Both the position numbers and the translations under genes were made by a program. The notes beneath the pieces were generated by a model that ran no database searches, was not told where the DNA came from, and saw nothing but the letters and a program-made list of their open reading frames with translations. A stretch of DNA of 64,000 bases from Catenovulum sediminis (GTDB lineage Bacteria > Pseudomonadota > Gammaproteobacteria > Enterobacterales > Alteromonadaceae). Every line of letters begins with the position of its first letter. Position 1 is the first letter of the stretch. Below, piece by piece: positions 43,800 through 53,304 of the stretch. The stretch lies in NCBI RefSeq assembly GCF_007289895.1, contig NZ_CP041660.1:1860001-1924000 (forward strand). The letters are read 5' to 3'.

Positions 43800-45311
43800 T
43801 TAGCCTTGATATTTGCCTGCATGCGTTTCATTAACTGTTACCAGTAATTCATTTTGTATCAACCAGTTGAGAATGTACTTTGCTTTATCTGGTACTGTAT
43901 GTATAGAGAGTTGAGCGTACAATTGTGCGGCAGCAAGCGCTTGATCAGGTAATTTTTTTAAGAATGAAGCGATCGCAAAATCGGCTATAAAACTAAATGC
44001 TTGGGTAAAATTGGGGTGTTGGATTGCATCTACTGCCTCAATAAACTGACCGGTGAGCGCCGCGGTTTGTATATATCGGATTTTCGTTGATTTAATTAAC
44101 ATACTATTCGCGGTAATTCTTTCAGGCTCTAACCTGTTTTTATCTATGTTATCTATGTTATCTATGTTATCTGATTTTTTAGGTAATTGTTTTACTTTGA
44201 CTCTGTTGTCAGCATCACGTTGCCAAAATCCAGTTTGAAAGTAAGGCGCGCCTTGTGCATAAAAATCGTCTGCCCATTGTTGATGTTGCCGAGCGGATTG
44301 GGTGATCAGTTGTTGATAATAGTCTTTTGCCAGTTGGGTATTGTGTGGCTTTTTAAGTAAAGTATTAACCACAATGGCTGCCGATATTGAGGTTTGTAAG
44401 GCTTTTTCCACACCAGATGAAGATAAAGGGTCTAAAGCTAATGCGCTTTCACCAATCATTATCAGTTGGTCGGATATTGCCTGCGTGCTGTAGTAACTTG
44501 TCGCATCTACGACAGATATTTTTTTGATTGCCTGCAGATTACATATCAGTTGTTTAAGTGCCGGTTGTGTCTTAGCTAAATCGAGCAATAAATCATTTAC
44601 CACGCGTGAGAAGTAATTTTTTTGCTGCGTAGCGATATGTTTTTGATAGTAACTTGCATCAACAAATAGCATCAGGTTGAAGCGCTTATCAGGTAATGCC
44701 ATACCCCACAGCCAACCATGCGAGAAAGCTTTGATAAAGGGCACTGCGTTTTCGTTAAAGGGTAAGTAGCTTACGAGGCATAAGGTTTTGCGCGTATTTT
44801 TTTGCACTGTTCCGCGGCAAGCTCGGGCACGTCCACTCGCATCAATTAGCCATTTGCAATTGATTTGTTGCGTTTGGGATTGATGCAAGACCGTCAGTGA
44901 CCAGCAGGAATCCGTTAATTTCGCTTGAGATAATAATCTATGCTCTAACTTTAATTGCACACCGGCAGCGACAGCATGATTTAACAATAAATAATCGAAA
45001 TCTGAGCGTTTTATGATGATCCCCGGTTTTCCTGCCAGCTCGCGCCGTTGTATTTTGCTGCCGGGCCAGTGAATTTCGATTGACTGGCAGATAAATTTTT
45101 TACTTGCCTGAAGCGCTTCTGTTAAGCCAAGTGTTTGCATATGGTGCCAGATACCCGGGCTCAATGACTCGCCAATATGTTCTCTTGGAAATTTTTGACT
45201 GTCGATAACACAAACTCGATGGCCATATTTTTGCAGTTGCGCAGCGCATACCGAGCCAGCTGGTCCTGCGCCGACTACCACAATATCAAAATTTTGGTTT
45301 TGCACTGTCAT
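43800..45311 (-). CDS. FAD-dependent monooxygenase (LodB/QhpG-like), quinocofactor maturation candidate
   Basis: A 503-residue flavoprotein. The dinucleotide fold is VVGAGPAGSVCAAQL (about 11-25), then FPREHIGESLSPG, and the C-terminal FAD site around MIGESALALDPLSSSGVEKAL. This layout matches the tryptophan-halogenase/geranylgeranyl-reductase-like group that includes LodB and QhpG, which hydroxylate the Trp precursor of cysteine tryptophylquinone. It is about 130 residues longer than LodB, with a helical C-terminus. A 9-bp tandem repeat gives DNIDNIDNID near residues 380-390. It overlaps the radical SAM gene by 4 bases (ATGA). Confidence 0.82.
   Translation of the reverse strand: MTVQNQNFDIVVVGAGPAGSVCAAQLQKYGHRVCVIDSQKFPREHIGESLSPGIWHHMQTLGLTEALQASKKFICQSIEIHWPGSKIQRRELAGKPGIIIKRSDFDYLLLNHAVAAGVQLKLEHRLLSQAKLTDSCWSLTVLHQSQTQQINCKWLIDASGRARACRGTVQKNTRKTLCLVSYLPFNENAVPFIKAFSHGWLWGMALPDKRFNLMLFVDASYYQKHIATQQKNYFSRVVNDLLLDLAKTQPALKQLICNLQAIKKISVVDATSYYSTQAISDQLIMIGESALALDPLSSSGVEKALQTSISAAIVVNTLLKKPHNTQLAKDYYQQLITQSARQHQQWADDFYAQGAPYFQTGFWQRDADNRVKVKQLPKKSDNIDNIDNIDKNRLEPERITANSMLIKSTKIRYIQTAALTGQFIEAVDAIQHPNFTQAFSFIADFAIASFLKKLPDQALAAAQLYAQLSIHTVPDKAKYILNWLIQNELLVTVNETHAGKYQG
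44141..44172. repeat. 9-bp tandem repeat, about 3.5 copies, inside the flavoprotein gene
   Basis: TATCTATGT repeats from 44141. In the flavoprotein frame it codes D-N-I units (DNIDNIDNID) in a linker. Because the unit is 9 bp, copy changes keep the frame. Confidence 0.9.
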
Positions 45312-46672
45312 ATTAAACGTTCGGCTTTAACGCTGCTTAATTTAACGTAAACTTCCATACAGTACTGTAGCCAACCACGCACAAAATCACAGGCAACACG
45401 TTCACCGTTTAGTACTTCATGGTGGCACCCTCCGCCACATTGATATCTTGCCCAGCAAGTATTGCAAGGGGATTGTTGATGCACATGGCGTTGTTGTAGC
45501 CACTTGTTTTGCTGCAGAATATCAACGCCCAATTCAAGTTCACCCATCGCGGCTTGTGGTTCATCGACAAAGCGGTGGCAGGCAAATAAATTCCCCTCAG
45601 CTGATACCCCTAAGTAACCGGCACCAGCGCCGCAAGGGTAAGGCCTGTGCGTACCTTTAGATATTTCTTTCATTGCATTTAATATGTTGGCAAATGCATA
45701 TCTTTCACCGGCGAGTGTTTTTTCGACAAAAGCGTCGCCGCATTCAATCATTTGACTGAGCATATATTGAAGTTCAGCAGTATGCATTTCATCTTGTCCG
45801 GTCGGAGACTTCAACATGGGAGAAAATCCGACTGAATGAAACCCTAATGCTAGGAAGTCATCTAAATATTCTTTTAGCTGCAGGTTTCTGGGGGTGACAG
45901 TGACACGTACCGAAACCTGCATTTTGTTTTGTATGTTAAGTAGCGGTTGTACATTTTTTATAATAAGGGCAAAACTGCCCTTCCCACTTTTAAGCGGGCG
46001 CAGGCTGTTATGGGTTTGTTCGGTACCATCTAAACTCAATGTGACCGCAAAGCCATACTGTTCAAAAAAGGCGGCATCTGCTGCGGTTAACAGTGTGCCG
46101 TTTGTGGTAACAGCAAAACTAAAGCAAACACCTTTTTCTTTAGCCCGACGGTTCGCATACTGTGTTGTTGCGTACAAGACCTGACGGTTTGCCAATGGTT
46201 CTCCGCCCATAAAGGCTAAGTTGAGTTTTTCGCCTTGACTGCTATTTGCCAACAAGCGATCAACTGCTTTTTTCGCGGTTAACAAAGTCATATTTTTTGC
46301 ACTTCCACCAAAATCGCCTTGTTGGGCATAACAATATGTGCAACCTAAATTACATTTTTGTGCGATTGCCAAAGATAAAGCTTTTAGTGGCGGAGATTGA
46401 ACTGGTTGGTCATCAATAAAAACGCTTTTGTGCAGACCTAATTGATTGAATAATTGTGTCTCTTGGCCCTGTCGCACTGCGTTTTGCAACGCATGGTATA
46501 GCTGTTGGTCAATATCAAATAGCTGACTGCCATTAACCACAAATAAATGATTTTTATTGTGGCTTTGCCATGTATGTAAGTGACTGGACTGTGGTGCTGA
46601 AAGCTGCATATAACTTTCACCTGCACTGCTGTTTTGCGTTTTGGGATAAAACTTAATCGGTACATTAGACAT
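45308..46672 (-). CDS. Radical SAM/SPASM peptide-modifying enzyme (QhpD/PeaB-like candidate)
   Basis: A 454-residue protein with an N-terminal domain of about 95 residues, then the radical SAM cluster Cys107-x3-Cys111-x2-Cys114 (KCNLGCTYCYA). The SAM glycine motif FMGGEPL follows. The C-terminal SPASM region supplies many Cys: PCGAGAGYLG, LFACHRF, CNTCWARYQCGGGCHHE, CDF and YCME, for two auxiliary Fe-S clusters. This matches maturases that build thioether links in peptides, such as QhpD of quinohemoprotein amine dehydrogenase. It lies 20 bases after the LodA-like gene. The natural substrate is unproven: LodA-like protein or the small protein at 50466 are candidates. Confidence 0.85.
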   Translation of the reverse strand: MSNVPIKFYPKTQNSSAGESYMQLSAPQSSHLHTWQSHNKNHLFVVNGSQLFDIDQQLYHALQNAVRQGQETQLFNQLGLHKSVFIDDQPVQSPPLKALSLAIAQKCNLGCTYCYAQQGDFGGSAKNMTLLTAKKAVDRLLANSSQGEKLNLAFMGGEPLANRQVLYATTQYANRRAKEKGVCFSFAVTTNGTLLTAADAAFFEQYGFAVTLSLDGTEQTHNSLRPLKSGKGSFALIIKNVQPLLNIQNKMQVSVRVTVTPRNLQLKEYLDDFLALGFHSVGFSPMLKSPTGQDEMHTAELQYMLSQMIECGDAFVEKTLAGERYAFANILNAMKEISKGTHRPYPCGAGAGYLGVSAEGNLFACHRFVDEPQAAMGELELGVDILQQNKWLQQRHVHQQSPCNTCWARYQCGGGCHHEVLNGERVACDFVRGWLQYCMEVYVKLSSVKAERLI

Positions 46673-46692
46673 GCTTGACTCTTTTATTTTTA

Positions 46693-48972
46693 TTATTCGG
46701 CGTCACGCCCGCCAATTTGAAATTTAAGTAACGCTTCCCAATCCATAAACAGATCTTGATAGTTAATTAAGCGGTTGTCTTTATAATCGTCGACAACATA
46801 TTGACCGGTTCGCTTTTTCTGCATCCAGTTGTCACCTTGACTCCCACCATTGGGAGCAGGTTCGACATTGACGTAATCAGGTCGACTGGAAGCCCAGTAA
46901 TAACATACACATTCGCGAAAATCATTTTGCCAGGGAGAGCATAACCCTTGGGTGAGTTCTCCCGGTTCTGCTAATGCTTCGTTAATAAGGGTCGAACCTT
47001 CCTCGAAAAAATTCCTAACTTCCAGTTCTTTAGTTATGATTTGATCTGCTGGTAAGTTAGCGAGTACTTGCTTATTCAGCATTTTTTCTTTCGTAAAGTA
47101 ACACTTTAGTTTTTGACCGGCATGTTTCCAGATATAAGCCAGTGTATTTGACCATTCTAAGCTGACCACACCATCTGGATTATCATCTGTTCTTAAGGGT
47201 TCGGTGCTGGTTCCATCCGCTGAAGGGCCAATTGCTTGTACGACAACAGGCCAATTTGTGATTTCGCCATCTTTTTCAATGTCAAAACTCAATAGCCGGC
47301 GACCTTGTAGATCCGCATATTCAGCGTCGGCTTGTAAAACATAATTATCATGTTCTACTAATGTGATACCAACAAAAGCGCGTTTCCAGACACTTCGAAA
47401 GTCAAATTCTAAACCGGGACAACAGTTACCAACCGATGAATTTATATGCGTGTTTGGCGGGTTGCTTTGTCCGCGATAGTGCAGATGTGCGGTTAAGTTT
47501 TTGGGGGTTAATTGGCCTGTATTTTCAACAGGGAAATCACCGAACATAGCGTCTTTACCGGCATTTTTGATTAAGTCTATTTGCCGGTAGGTTAGCGCTA
47601 AATAACGAGCATCGGCACCCGACATCATGGCAGGCATCTTGCGTCGTCCTTTGTCTGTTAAATCGGCTACTTCATCGGGTTTGCGTAACAAATCATAAAA
47701 CCAAGGCGGTATACCTGCTTCCATCGCAGTATAGAGTTGTTGATGTAATGCGGTAATTGATAAAGTATCAAGTGAGTGAGGTGCCATGATGGGTTGAAAA
47801 GCACGACCGAGATCTTCAGAGTCGTTTCCAACCATAGTATCCGCGTGGTTTGGTCGTCCTTTAACTGGATCGCCATTTAATACAGATAGATTCATAAATC
47901 GGACGGTTTCATAGGCGCGGCGCACTATGTCCTGCGCTAATGACAAAGCCGCACTTTGCTGGTTTTCAATATCCGGACCTAATAACACTTGCTCTAAATC
48001 ATCTTGTACCGTGCGCACAAACTCGGAATCAGGTGCAAATATTGGCGGTGACGAGCAAAAGCGGGCTTTCGCAGAGTAAGCGACATGACCTGCTTGATCA
48101 GTCAGCTCTATCGTAATGATGCCATCACATGCATCATCTAAATAACCACGAGCAGGTTGTGGTTCTTGATAATAATTAAAGTAAGGTGCTTTTCCGTAAG
48201 CAGCATACAAGCCTTGTGCCAGTGTGTTTAATGTTGAGTCGTTGTCTGTATATTTTCCGTTCCACAATCCTTTTTCACTGTCGTATACGATGCGTTCGGG
48301 TGGGATTTCAATGCCTGAATAAGCAACCCCCCCCATTTCTTGCGGTTGAAAAACATTCGGTAGCTCTTTTGTCGGTGTGCTACCGTATACTAAACCTTTA
48401 CCAGGTGTGTATCTAAGTCTTATTTCTGGGTGTGTTTTGTTTGGTTTGATAAATTGAATTTTGCCGAAAGGTATTGATTTGGGCAGACCATTTTCATCCT
48501 TAATGAAATGTGGGCTGTAGCCATTTAATGCGTATTGTTTATGATCGCTAATATCGGTTAATTCGGCGGTTACTTTGTCATTTTCATCTGTCGTTCGGCG
48601 GTATACTTTATAATTGCCAGCTTTAACATGCCACTTTACCGCTAGTGAAAAGTGTTTTAGCAGGTGCGTATCAAGCGGGGATAGCTTTTCTTCTCCATTT
48701 TCTTCGATAACCGCAAAGACTTCGAGAAACGGAGCAACGGGCCTTATTTTATTATTGTCTTTAAAGTTTGGTGGTTCGTCTGATGCAGGCAGCGTTTCTG
48801 TTATTTCACCTGTTTGAGTATCTACAATAAAGGTTTCAGCACGTTTTATTTTACGAAAATCGAGCGGTGCTTTGGGATCATGCTTTATTTCATAGTTATC
48901 TAATGGTTTTTCGGAAGAGCCCATCCGAGCAATTGCCATCGCCGGCAGAATAACAATTTTATTTAATTTCAT
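46693..48972 (-). CDS. LodA/GoxA-like quinoprotein (CTQ) amino-acid or amine oxidase
   Basis: About 759 residues from ATG 48972, which overlaps the ferritin-like gene stop (ATGA). It opens with MKLNKIVILPAMAIARMGSS, the LodA-family start, and continues with blocks such as VAPFLEVFAVIEENG, SGIEIPPERIVYD and GYLDDACDGIITIEL. The motif PWQNDFREC (Cys688, with Asp684 four residues before) has the Asp-x3-Cys spacing of the CTQ cysteine in LodA. The Trp partner may be Trp693, Trp716 or Trp745. A CCPGLEFDFR block is also present. Such enzymes make H2O2 and are often antimicrobial. No Sec signal. Substrate is not predictable. Confidence 0.88.
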   Translation of the reverse strand: MKLNKIVILPAMAIARMGSSEKPLDNYEIKHDPKAPLDFRKIKRAETFIVDTQTGEITETLPASDEPPNFKDNNKIRPVAPFLEVFAVIEENGEEKLSPLDTHLLKHFSLAVKWHVKAGNYKVYRRTTDENDKVTAELTDISDHKQYALNGYSPHFIKDENGLPKSIPFGKIQFIKPNKTHPEIRLRYTPGKGLVYGSTPTKELPNVFQPQEMGGVAYSGIEIPPERIVYDSEKGLWNGKYTDNDSTLNTLAQGLYAAYGKAPYFNYYQEPQPARGYLDDACDGIITIELTDQAGHVAYSAKARFCSSPPIFAPDSEFVRTVQDDLEQVLLGPDIENQQSAALSLAQDIVRRAYETVRFMNLSVLNGDPVKGRPNHADTMVGNDSEDLGRAFQPIMAPHSLDTLSITALHQQLYTAMEAGIPPWFYDLLRKPDEVADLTDKGRRKMPAMMSGADARYLALTYRQIDLIKNAGKDAMFGDFPVENTGQLTPKNLTAHLHYRGQSNPPNTHINSSVGNCCPGLEFDFRSVWKRAFVGITLVEHDNYVLQADAEYADLQGRRLLSFDIEKDGEITNWPVVVQAIGPSADGTSTEPLRTDDNPDGVVSLEWSNTLAYIWKHAGQKLKCYFTKEKMLNKQVLANLPADQIITKELEVRNFFEEGSTLINEALAEPGELTQGLCSPWQNDFRECVCYYWASSRPDYVNVEPAPNGGSQGDNWMQKKRTGQYVVDDYKDNRLINYQDLFMDWEALLKFQIGGRDAE

Positions 48973-50435
48973 GAACGCATGCTCCGTGCTAATTTGTGTG
49001 CTTCTATGACGGTATCCAGCCAATGCAAGGTTTCGTTGTCTATATTTTCCATCGCATGTAGATAATTTATTTGTTGTTGATCTTTTTCGTCGAGCCAGTC
49101 GAACAACCAAGCTCTAATTTCTTTGCACGCGGCAAAAATATCGCGATATTGTAACCAGCAACTAAGTTCACTGGCGGGCAACTCTAAACTGTATGGCATT
49201 TGAAATGTAGGGCCGGCGGGTCTGAACGTGTCTTCATTATCCATGCCTGTATGCAGCGGACTACGCGTAAGAATATCTGAAATGCTTTTCAGATTATACA
49301 TTTCTTTAAAGGCATTGTGCATGACGGCCTGATAATTACCCGCTCCATTGTTGGCATTTACACCTCGAGCTAGACGAAATGTGTGGGTTAAAAAAGTTAA
49401 TAAAAGGCGATAGCGCAAATCGAATAAGTTGGCCCACTTAATACTAATCGGATGTGTTATCTGGGTACTAGTGCCAGATAAATCGCCACTTTGTTGTTGA
49501 ATATGATCAAAGGTTGTCGGGTTGACGGGCAGTGCTTTGTAGGGTTTTATCGGGCTGTTTTCTGGAAAGTGTTGTTTATATTCTTGGTAAATTTTTAAAA
49601 AGCGGTGAAAGTGAGATTCTTCAGTCGCGGATTTAGGCGCTTCACCTTGTTCTGCGACTTGCTCTAATGCTTCTATCATGTCATCTCGTGTGGCGACCGG
49701 AACAATAATGACATCTGCCGTTGTTGGGCAGGTTTTTACCGTTTTGCTTTTACTGCCTTGTAATTGGTTTGACGCTTGTTCGCCACTGGGCATACCATGA
49801 TTACAAGACCATGCTGCCCATTCTGCTTGATAGGCGTATGTCTCAGGATGAAAATCGTCTTCCGTAATACGGTTGGGATCTTTTAAGATTGCCAGAATTG
49901 TCTTAAATAATGCTCCAACGGATTTAACTTTATCTTTTGGGGGCGTGGGCCCGTGCTGCAATTTGTCACAAATTTCTCGGCAATAGTGTGCTTCATTCCA
50001 CTCTTCGGGGGCTTCTGCATAAACATATTTGGCCAGTGAATTAAGCGTGAGGGGCTCGAGTTCAAAAGGAAATGGATAAAACTCATGATCCCACGGATAG
50101 TCATTGCGTTCCATGCTGATAACACCGCCCATCAGGGTTATCGCGTTTTGTACTGTAATTAAGTGGCCCATTTCTTCTTTGGCGATGCTGAGAATGGTTT
50201 GCTGCCAACGCCGTACCATCTCTCTTTTGTCTGGTGGTACTTGTGGCCCGCCCAATGAGTATGCCGCATATAGATACTGCACCATCAGTGCATGCTCGAT
50301 ACCTGCATCAATATCGAGCAACATAAGCAAATAGTCACGCCAGGTAAATTGTCCCGGTTTGCCCAGGTTGATGGGGAGTTTTTCGTTACGCATATCTGGA
50401 AAATTCAACAAATGTTTGCTGTGTTGGCTGGCCAC
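48969..50435 (-). CDS. Ferritin-like (VioB N-terminal-type) protein
   Basis: A 488-residue protein starting at GTG 50435 with AAGGAG 7 bases upstream. The four-helix ferritin-like part has E-x-x-H ligands: GIEHALMVQYLYAAYS and KEEMGHLITVQNAITLMGG (about 40-105). This is the fold of the iminophenylpyruvate dimer synthase (VioB) N-terminal group. The rest (about 190-488) includes DLRYRLLLTFLTHTFRL, MHNAFKEMYNL and helical segments that may supply further metal ligands. Translational overlap with the LodA-like gene suggests a functional pair. Its reaction here is unknown. Confidence 0.78.
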   Translation of the reverse strand: MASQHSKHLLNFPDMRNEKLPINLGKPGQFTWRDYLLMLLDIDAGIEHALMVQYLYAAYSLGGPQVPPDKREMVRRWQQTILSIAKEEMGHLITVQNAITLMGGVISMERNDYPWDHEFYPFPFELEPLTLNSLAKYVYAEAPEEWNEAHYCREICDKLQHGPTPPKDKVKSVGALFKTILAILKDPNRITEDDFHPETYAYQAEWAAWSCNHGMPSGEQASNQLQGSKSKTVKTCPTTADVIIVPVATRDDMIEALEQVAEQGEAPKSATEESHFHRFLKIYQEYKQHFPENSPIKPYKALPVNPTTFDHIQQQSGDLSGTSTQITHPISIKWANLFDLRYRLLLTFLTHTFRLARGVNANNGAGNYQAVMHNAFKEMYNLKSISDILTRSPLHTGMDNEDTFRPAGPTFQMPYSLELPASELSCWLQYRDIFAACKEIRAWLFDWLDEKDQQQINYLHAMENIDNETLHWLDTVIEAHKLARSMRS

Positions 50436-50465
50436 TTAATGCTCCTTGTTTTTATTTTTTATTTT

Positions 50466-50825
50466 TTATTGAGTGTTGATGGAGAATGACTTTAATTCGC
50501 ATAGCATGGCTTCACCTTTTTGTTCGATTAATCCTGTATGCGGACGATTCGGATCGACAAAAGTGGCAAGGTATTTGACTCTTGTTTCAAAGTCACATAA
50601 AAAACTGATCGACATTTGTTCATTCGGTTTTAAATACACATTATTTGGGTTTGCTCTGACTTCTGTATTACGCCATTTATTTTTGTACCAAATTTTAAAT
50701 GAAGTCAGTGTGTGGGTTTTAGATGCATTAATTAATGCTAACCGCCCTTCATTAAAAAATGTATTGGTAAGCATATCCAATGAGACAAAGTATGATATTG
50801 CGGTATTCCGTGGATTAACATTCAT
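50466..50825 (-). CDS. Small protein at the head of the LodA-like cluster
   Basis: A 119-residue protein with AAAAGGA before the ATG. It looks beta-rich: TAISYFVSLDMLTNTFF, FKIWYKNKWRNTEVRANPNN, FLCDFETRVKYLATFVDPNR. It has no signal peptide and only two Cys (FLCDF and MLCEL). I do not recognise the family. It is 30 bases before the ferritin-like gene on the same strand. It could be a chaperone or a small subunit like that of quinohemoprotein dehydrogenases, but it lacks their Cys-rich composition. Confidence 0.65.
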   Translation of the reverse strand: MNVNPRNTAISYFVSLDMLTNTFFNEGRLALINASKTHTLTSFKIWYKNKWRNTEVRANPNNVYLKPNEQMSISFLCDFETRVKYLATFVDPNRPHTGLIEQKGEAMLCELKSFSINTQ

Positions 50826-50949
50826 GATCCGGCTTCCTTTTAAACTTATTAAATTAAGCGGTGCGTTAAAACCGTAAATACAACACGCCCTGTGTTAAGT
50901 TAATTGATGATAAAAACAGCGTCAATAAGATGTTGTCCTGTTCTGAGTA

Positions 50950-53304
50950 TTAAATCCCAAATTGATAGGTAAAATTTATGCCTGCCGTTCTCGGTGGTGC
51001 GTAGGATAAAAATGAATAACCAAATACGCCGGAAGCATCAAAGCCATAGGTTGCATATTTTTCATTGCTGATATTTTTTAGCCAGAATGAGGCGCTCCAG
51101 CCTGCATGGTACTGCTCATATGTGAGTCTTGCATTGAACACTTGATAACCATTTTCGTAAGTTGTTGGGTGGTTTGCTAACGAATAGTATTGTTCATCGG
51201 TTAGAGAATAATCCAAACTGGCGCGGATATCAGCCGCGCGGCTGATTTGCCAAGACTTTTGTAGCATCGCGTTGAAAGTGTAGGCGGGTGCTTGTGGGAG
51301 TTTGGTATCCATAGTGCTGCCATCTGGCAAAATATAATCTTGCATTTTTGCATCGAGTAGCGCTATTCCAATATTCAGTGACCAACTATCAGCAGGTAGC
51401 CATAGTGCTTCAAATTCAGTCCCTCGCAAATAAGCCTGTTGATTGGTAATTACCTGAGTTAAACCCTGCAAATCAAACGCCTGATAGTCGTTATAGTCTG
51501 CATAAAAAACCGCACTGTTTAATCTGAGCGTGTGATTGGCAAGCCAGCTTTTAAAACCAATTTCGTAATTATCAATAATTTCATGCTGGTATGGGAGTTG
51601 TTCTACTTTTAAAATTGCTTCAAATGGTGCCGAATAGCCTCCTCCTTTTACCCCGCGTGAATAAGATGCATACCACATCATATTGTCTTTCGGGTGATAA
51701 TTCAGTGCAGTTTTATAAGACCAGAAAGATTCACCGCTTGACCTATCAATAATACCGGTTTTGTCACAGATACCTCCAAAATCCGCAGTCAGCTCATCTT
51801 CAGTGTATTGACCGCCCATTTGTTGGCACTCAGTTTGCTCGGTTAGGCGATCAAATATTCGCTGGTCATCGTATTGTAATAAGATATTTTTAGCGGGGGA
51901 GTGCCGATCGCCTTCAGCTAATAATCGATTGGTGTATGCCATATCACGTGAATCTTTCGTTATCCGCGCCCCTAAGGTAAACACAAGATTGTGGTGAATG
52001 TCATATTCTAATTGGCCAAACAGAGCTTTCGATTCTGTCGTTAAGCTATAAACACTGGAGGGGTAATAATCTGCAATTTCAACCCATAAATGATTTTCAT
52101 AATCGCCCGTTATTTTTAAGTAATTGGCACCTAATAACCATCTAAACGCGCCTGTCTGTTCAGAAAGCCTGAATTCGTGGCTAAATTGATTAGAATCTTG
52201 ATATGTACCAAACCCACATACTGGGTTCGGTGAACCATCACAATCTTCTTCGTAAGTTTTTTCCAACGATTGATAATCAGATAAACTGATGAATTCGAAT
52301 TCTCGCATTTGCCAGCTCAGTTTAATTGTATGTTGCCACATATCGCGCTCAGTTTTGCTATCAGTACGGTCAATATCACTGCTCCATACGTCAAAACCGT
52401 CGGGATCTTTATATCCAAACATGTCGCAGCCTGCACAAGTGTCATACAGGTTATCCTGAGCATTCAGATAATGTCCGCGATTATGATCTTGCGCTTTCAC
52501 ATAAGCCGCTCGGTGTTCGTAAGTTGAGCCCGGTTTGTCATTGGTTTGGTTTAGGCTGGTGGCAAATAAAATATTGAAATCCTCATGTGGGGTCACTAAT
52601 ACTTGTCCACGGATAGCCAATCGATCTGCGCTGATCATATCTTCGCCTATTCTGTTTTTAATATAGCCATCTTGTTTAAGTATCTGACCTGCAATTCTTG
52701 CTGCGATCGTCGAGTTACCACCTCCGATTGCCCCTTCAATTAACTGACGATTAAATGAGCCAACTTCGGCTTCTAAATAACCGGATAAGTTTTGACTTGG
52801 TTTTTGTGTAATAAGATGGACTAACCCCCCAGTTGCATTGCGACCAAACAAGGTACCTTGTGGGCCGCGCAGAATCTCTATCTGTTGGAGATCGTACAGC
52901 TGACTGCCAATTCCCCCCAGTGCACTGATATAAACCTCGTCAACATACACGGCATTTGGTGATTCATTGTGATCTGCAAAGTCATTTTGTGAAGCGCCGC
53001 GGATTGAAATTAAAATATTGTTTGGTGTGCCTGCAATGTCGCTAATATTGACCCCAGGTATTTGATTTGCAATTTGCGCGGCATTATCGTAACCAAGTGT
53101 CTGGATGGCGTCATTACTTAAAGCGGATAAAGAAACCGATACTTCTTGTGGGTTTTGCCGGTTTTTTTGTGCGTTGACTTCTATCACCTCAAAAATCGTT
53201 TCAGATTGCTTTGTTTGTGCAATATTTTCTGCTGCGTTGAGGGGGACGGACATTAAAAAATAGACGATGCTGCCGATAACTTGAGTGGGTTTTAGTGAAT
53301 TCAT
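50950..53304 (-). CDS. TonB-dependent outer-membrane receptor
   Basis: About 784 residues from ATG 53304; earlier in-frame starts would place residues before the signal peptide (VIGSIVYFLMSVPLNA). A TonB-box-like segment IFEVIEVNAQK follows, then a plug domain (IPGVNISDIAGTPNNILISIRG, YVDEVYI, IEILRGPQGTLFGRNATGG) and a 22-strand barrel ending in an aromatic residue (TAGINFTYQFGI). It belongs to the iron-complex/other-substrate receptor group. It lies 125 bases before the LodA-like cluster on the same strand and may be co-expressed. Ligand unknown. Confidence 0.9.
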   Translation of the reverse strand: MNSLKPTQVIGSIVYFLMSVPLNAAENIAQTKQSETIFEVIEVNAQKNRQNPQEVSVSLSALSNDAIQTLGYDNAAQIANQIPGVNISDIAGTPNNILISIRGASQNDFADHNESPNAVYVDEVYISALGGIGSQLYDLQQIEILRGPQGTLFGRNATGGLVHLITQKPSQNLSGYLEAEVGSFNRQLIEGAIGGGNSTIAARIAGQILKQDGYIKNRIGEDMISADRLAIRGQVLVTPHEDFNILFATSLNQTNDKPGSTYEHRAAYVKAQDHNRGHYLNAQDNLYDTCAGCDMFGYKDPDGFDVWSSDIDRTDSKTERDMWQHTIKLSWQMREFEFISLSDYQSLEKTYEEDCDGSPNPVCGFGTYQDSNQFSHEFRLSEQTGAFRWLLGANYLKITGDYENHLWVEIADYYPSSVYSLTTESKALFGQLEYDIHHNLVFTLGARITKDSRDMAYTNRLLAEGDRHSPAKNILLQYDDQRIFDRLTEQTECQQMGGQYTEDELTADFGGICDKTGIIDRSSGESFWSYKTALNYHPKDNMMWYASYSRGVKGGGYSAPFEAILKVEQLPYQHEIIDNYEIGFKSWLANHTLRLNSAVFYADYNDYQAFDLQGLTQVITNQQAYLRGTEFEALWLPADSWSLNIGIALLDAKMQDYILPDGSTMDTKLPQAPAYTFNAMLQKSWQISRAADIRASLDYSLTDEQYYSLANHPTTYENGYQVFNARLTYEQYHAGWSASFWLKNISNEKYATYGFDASGVFGYSFLSYAPPRTAGINFTYQFGI

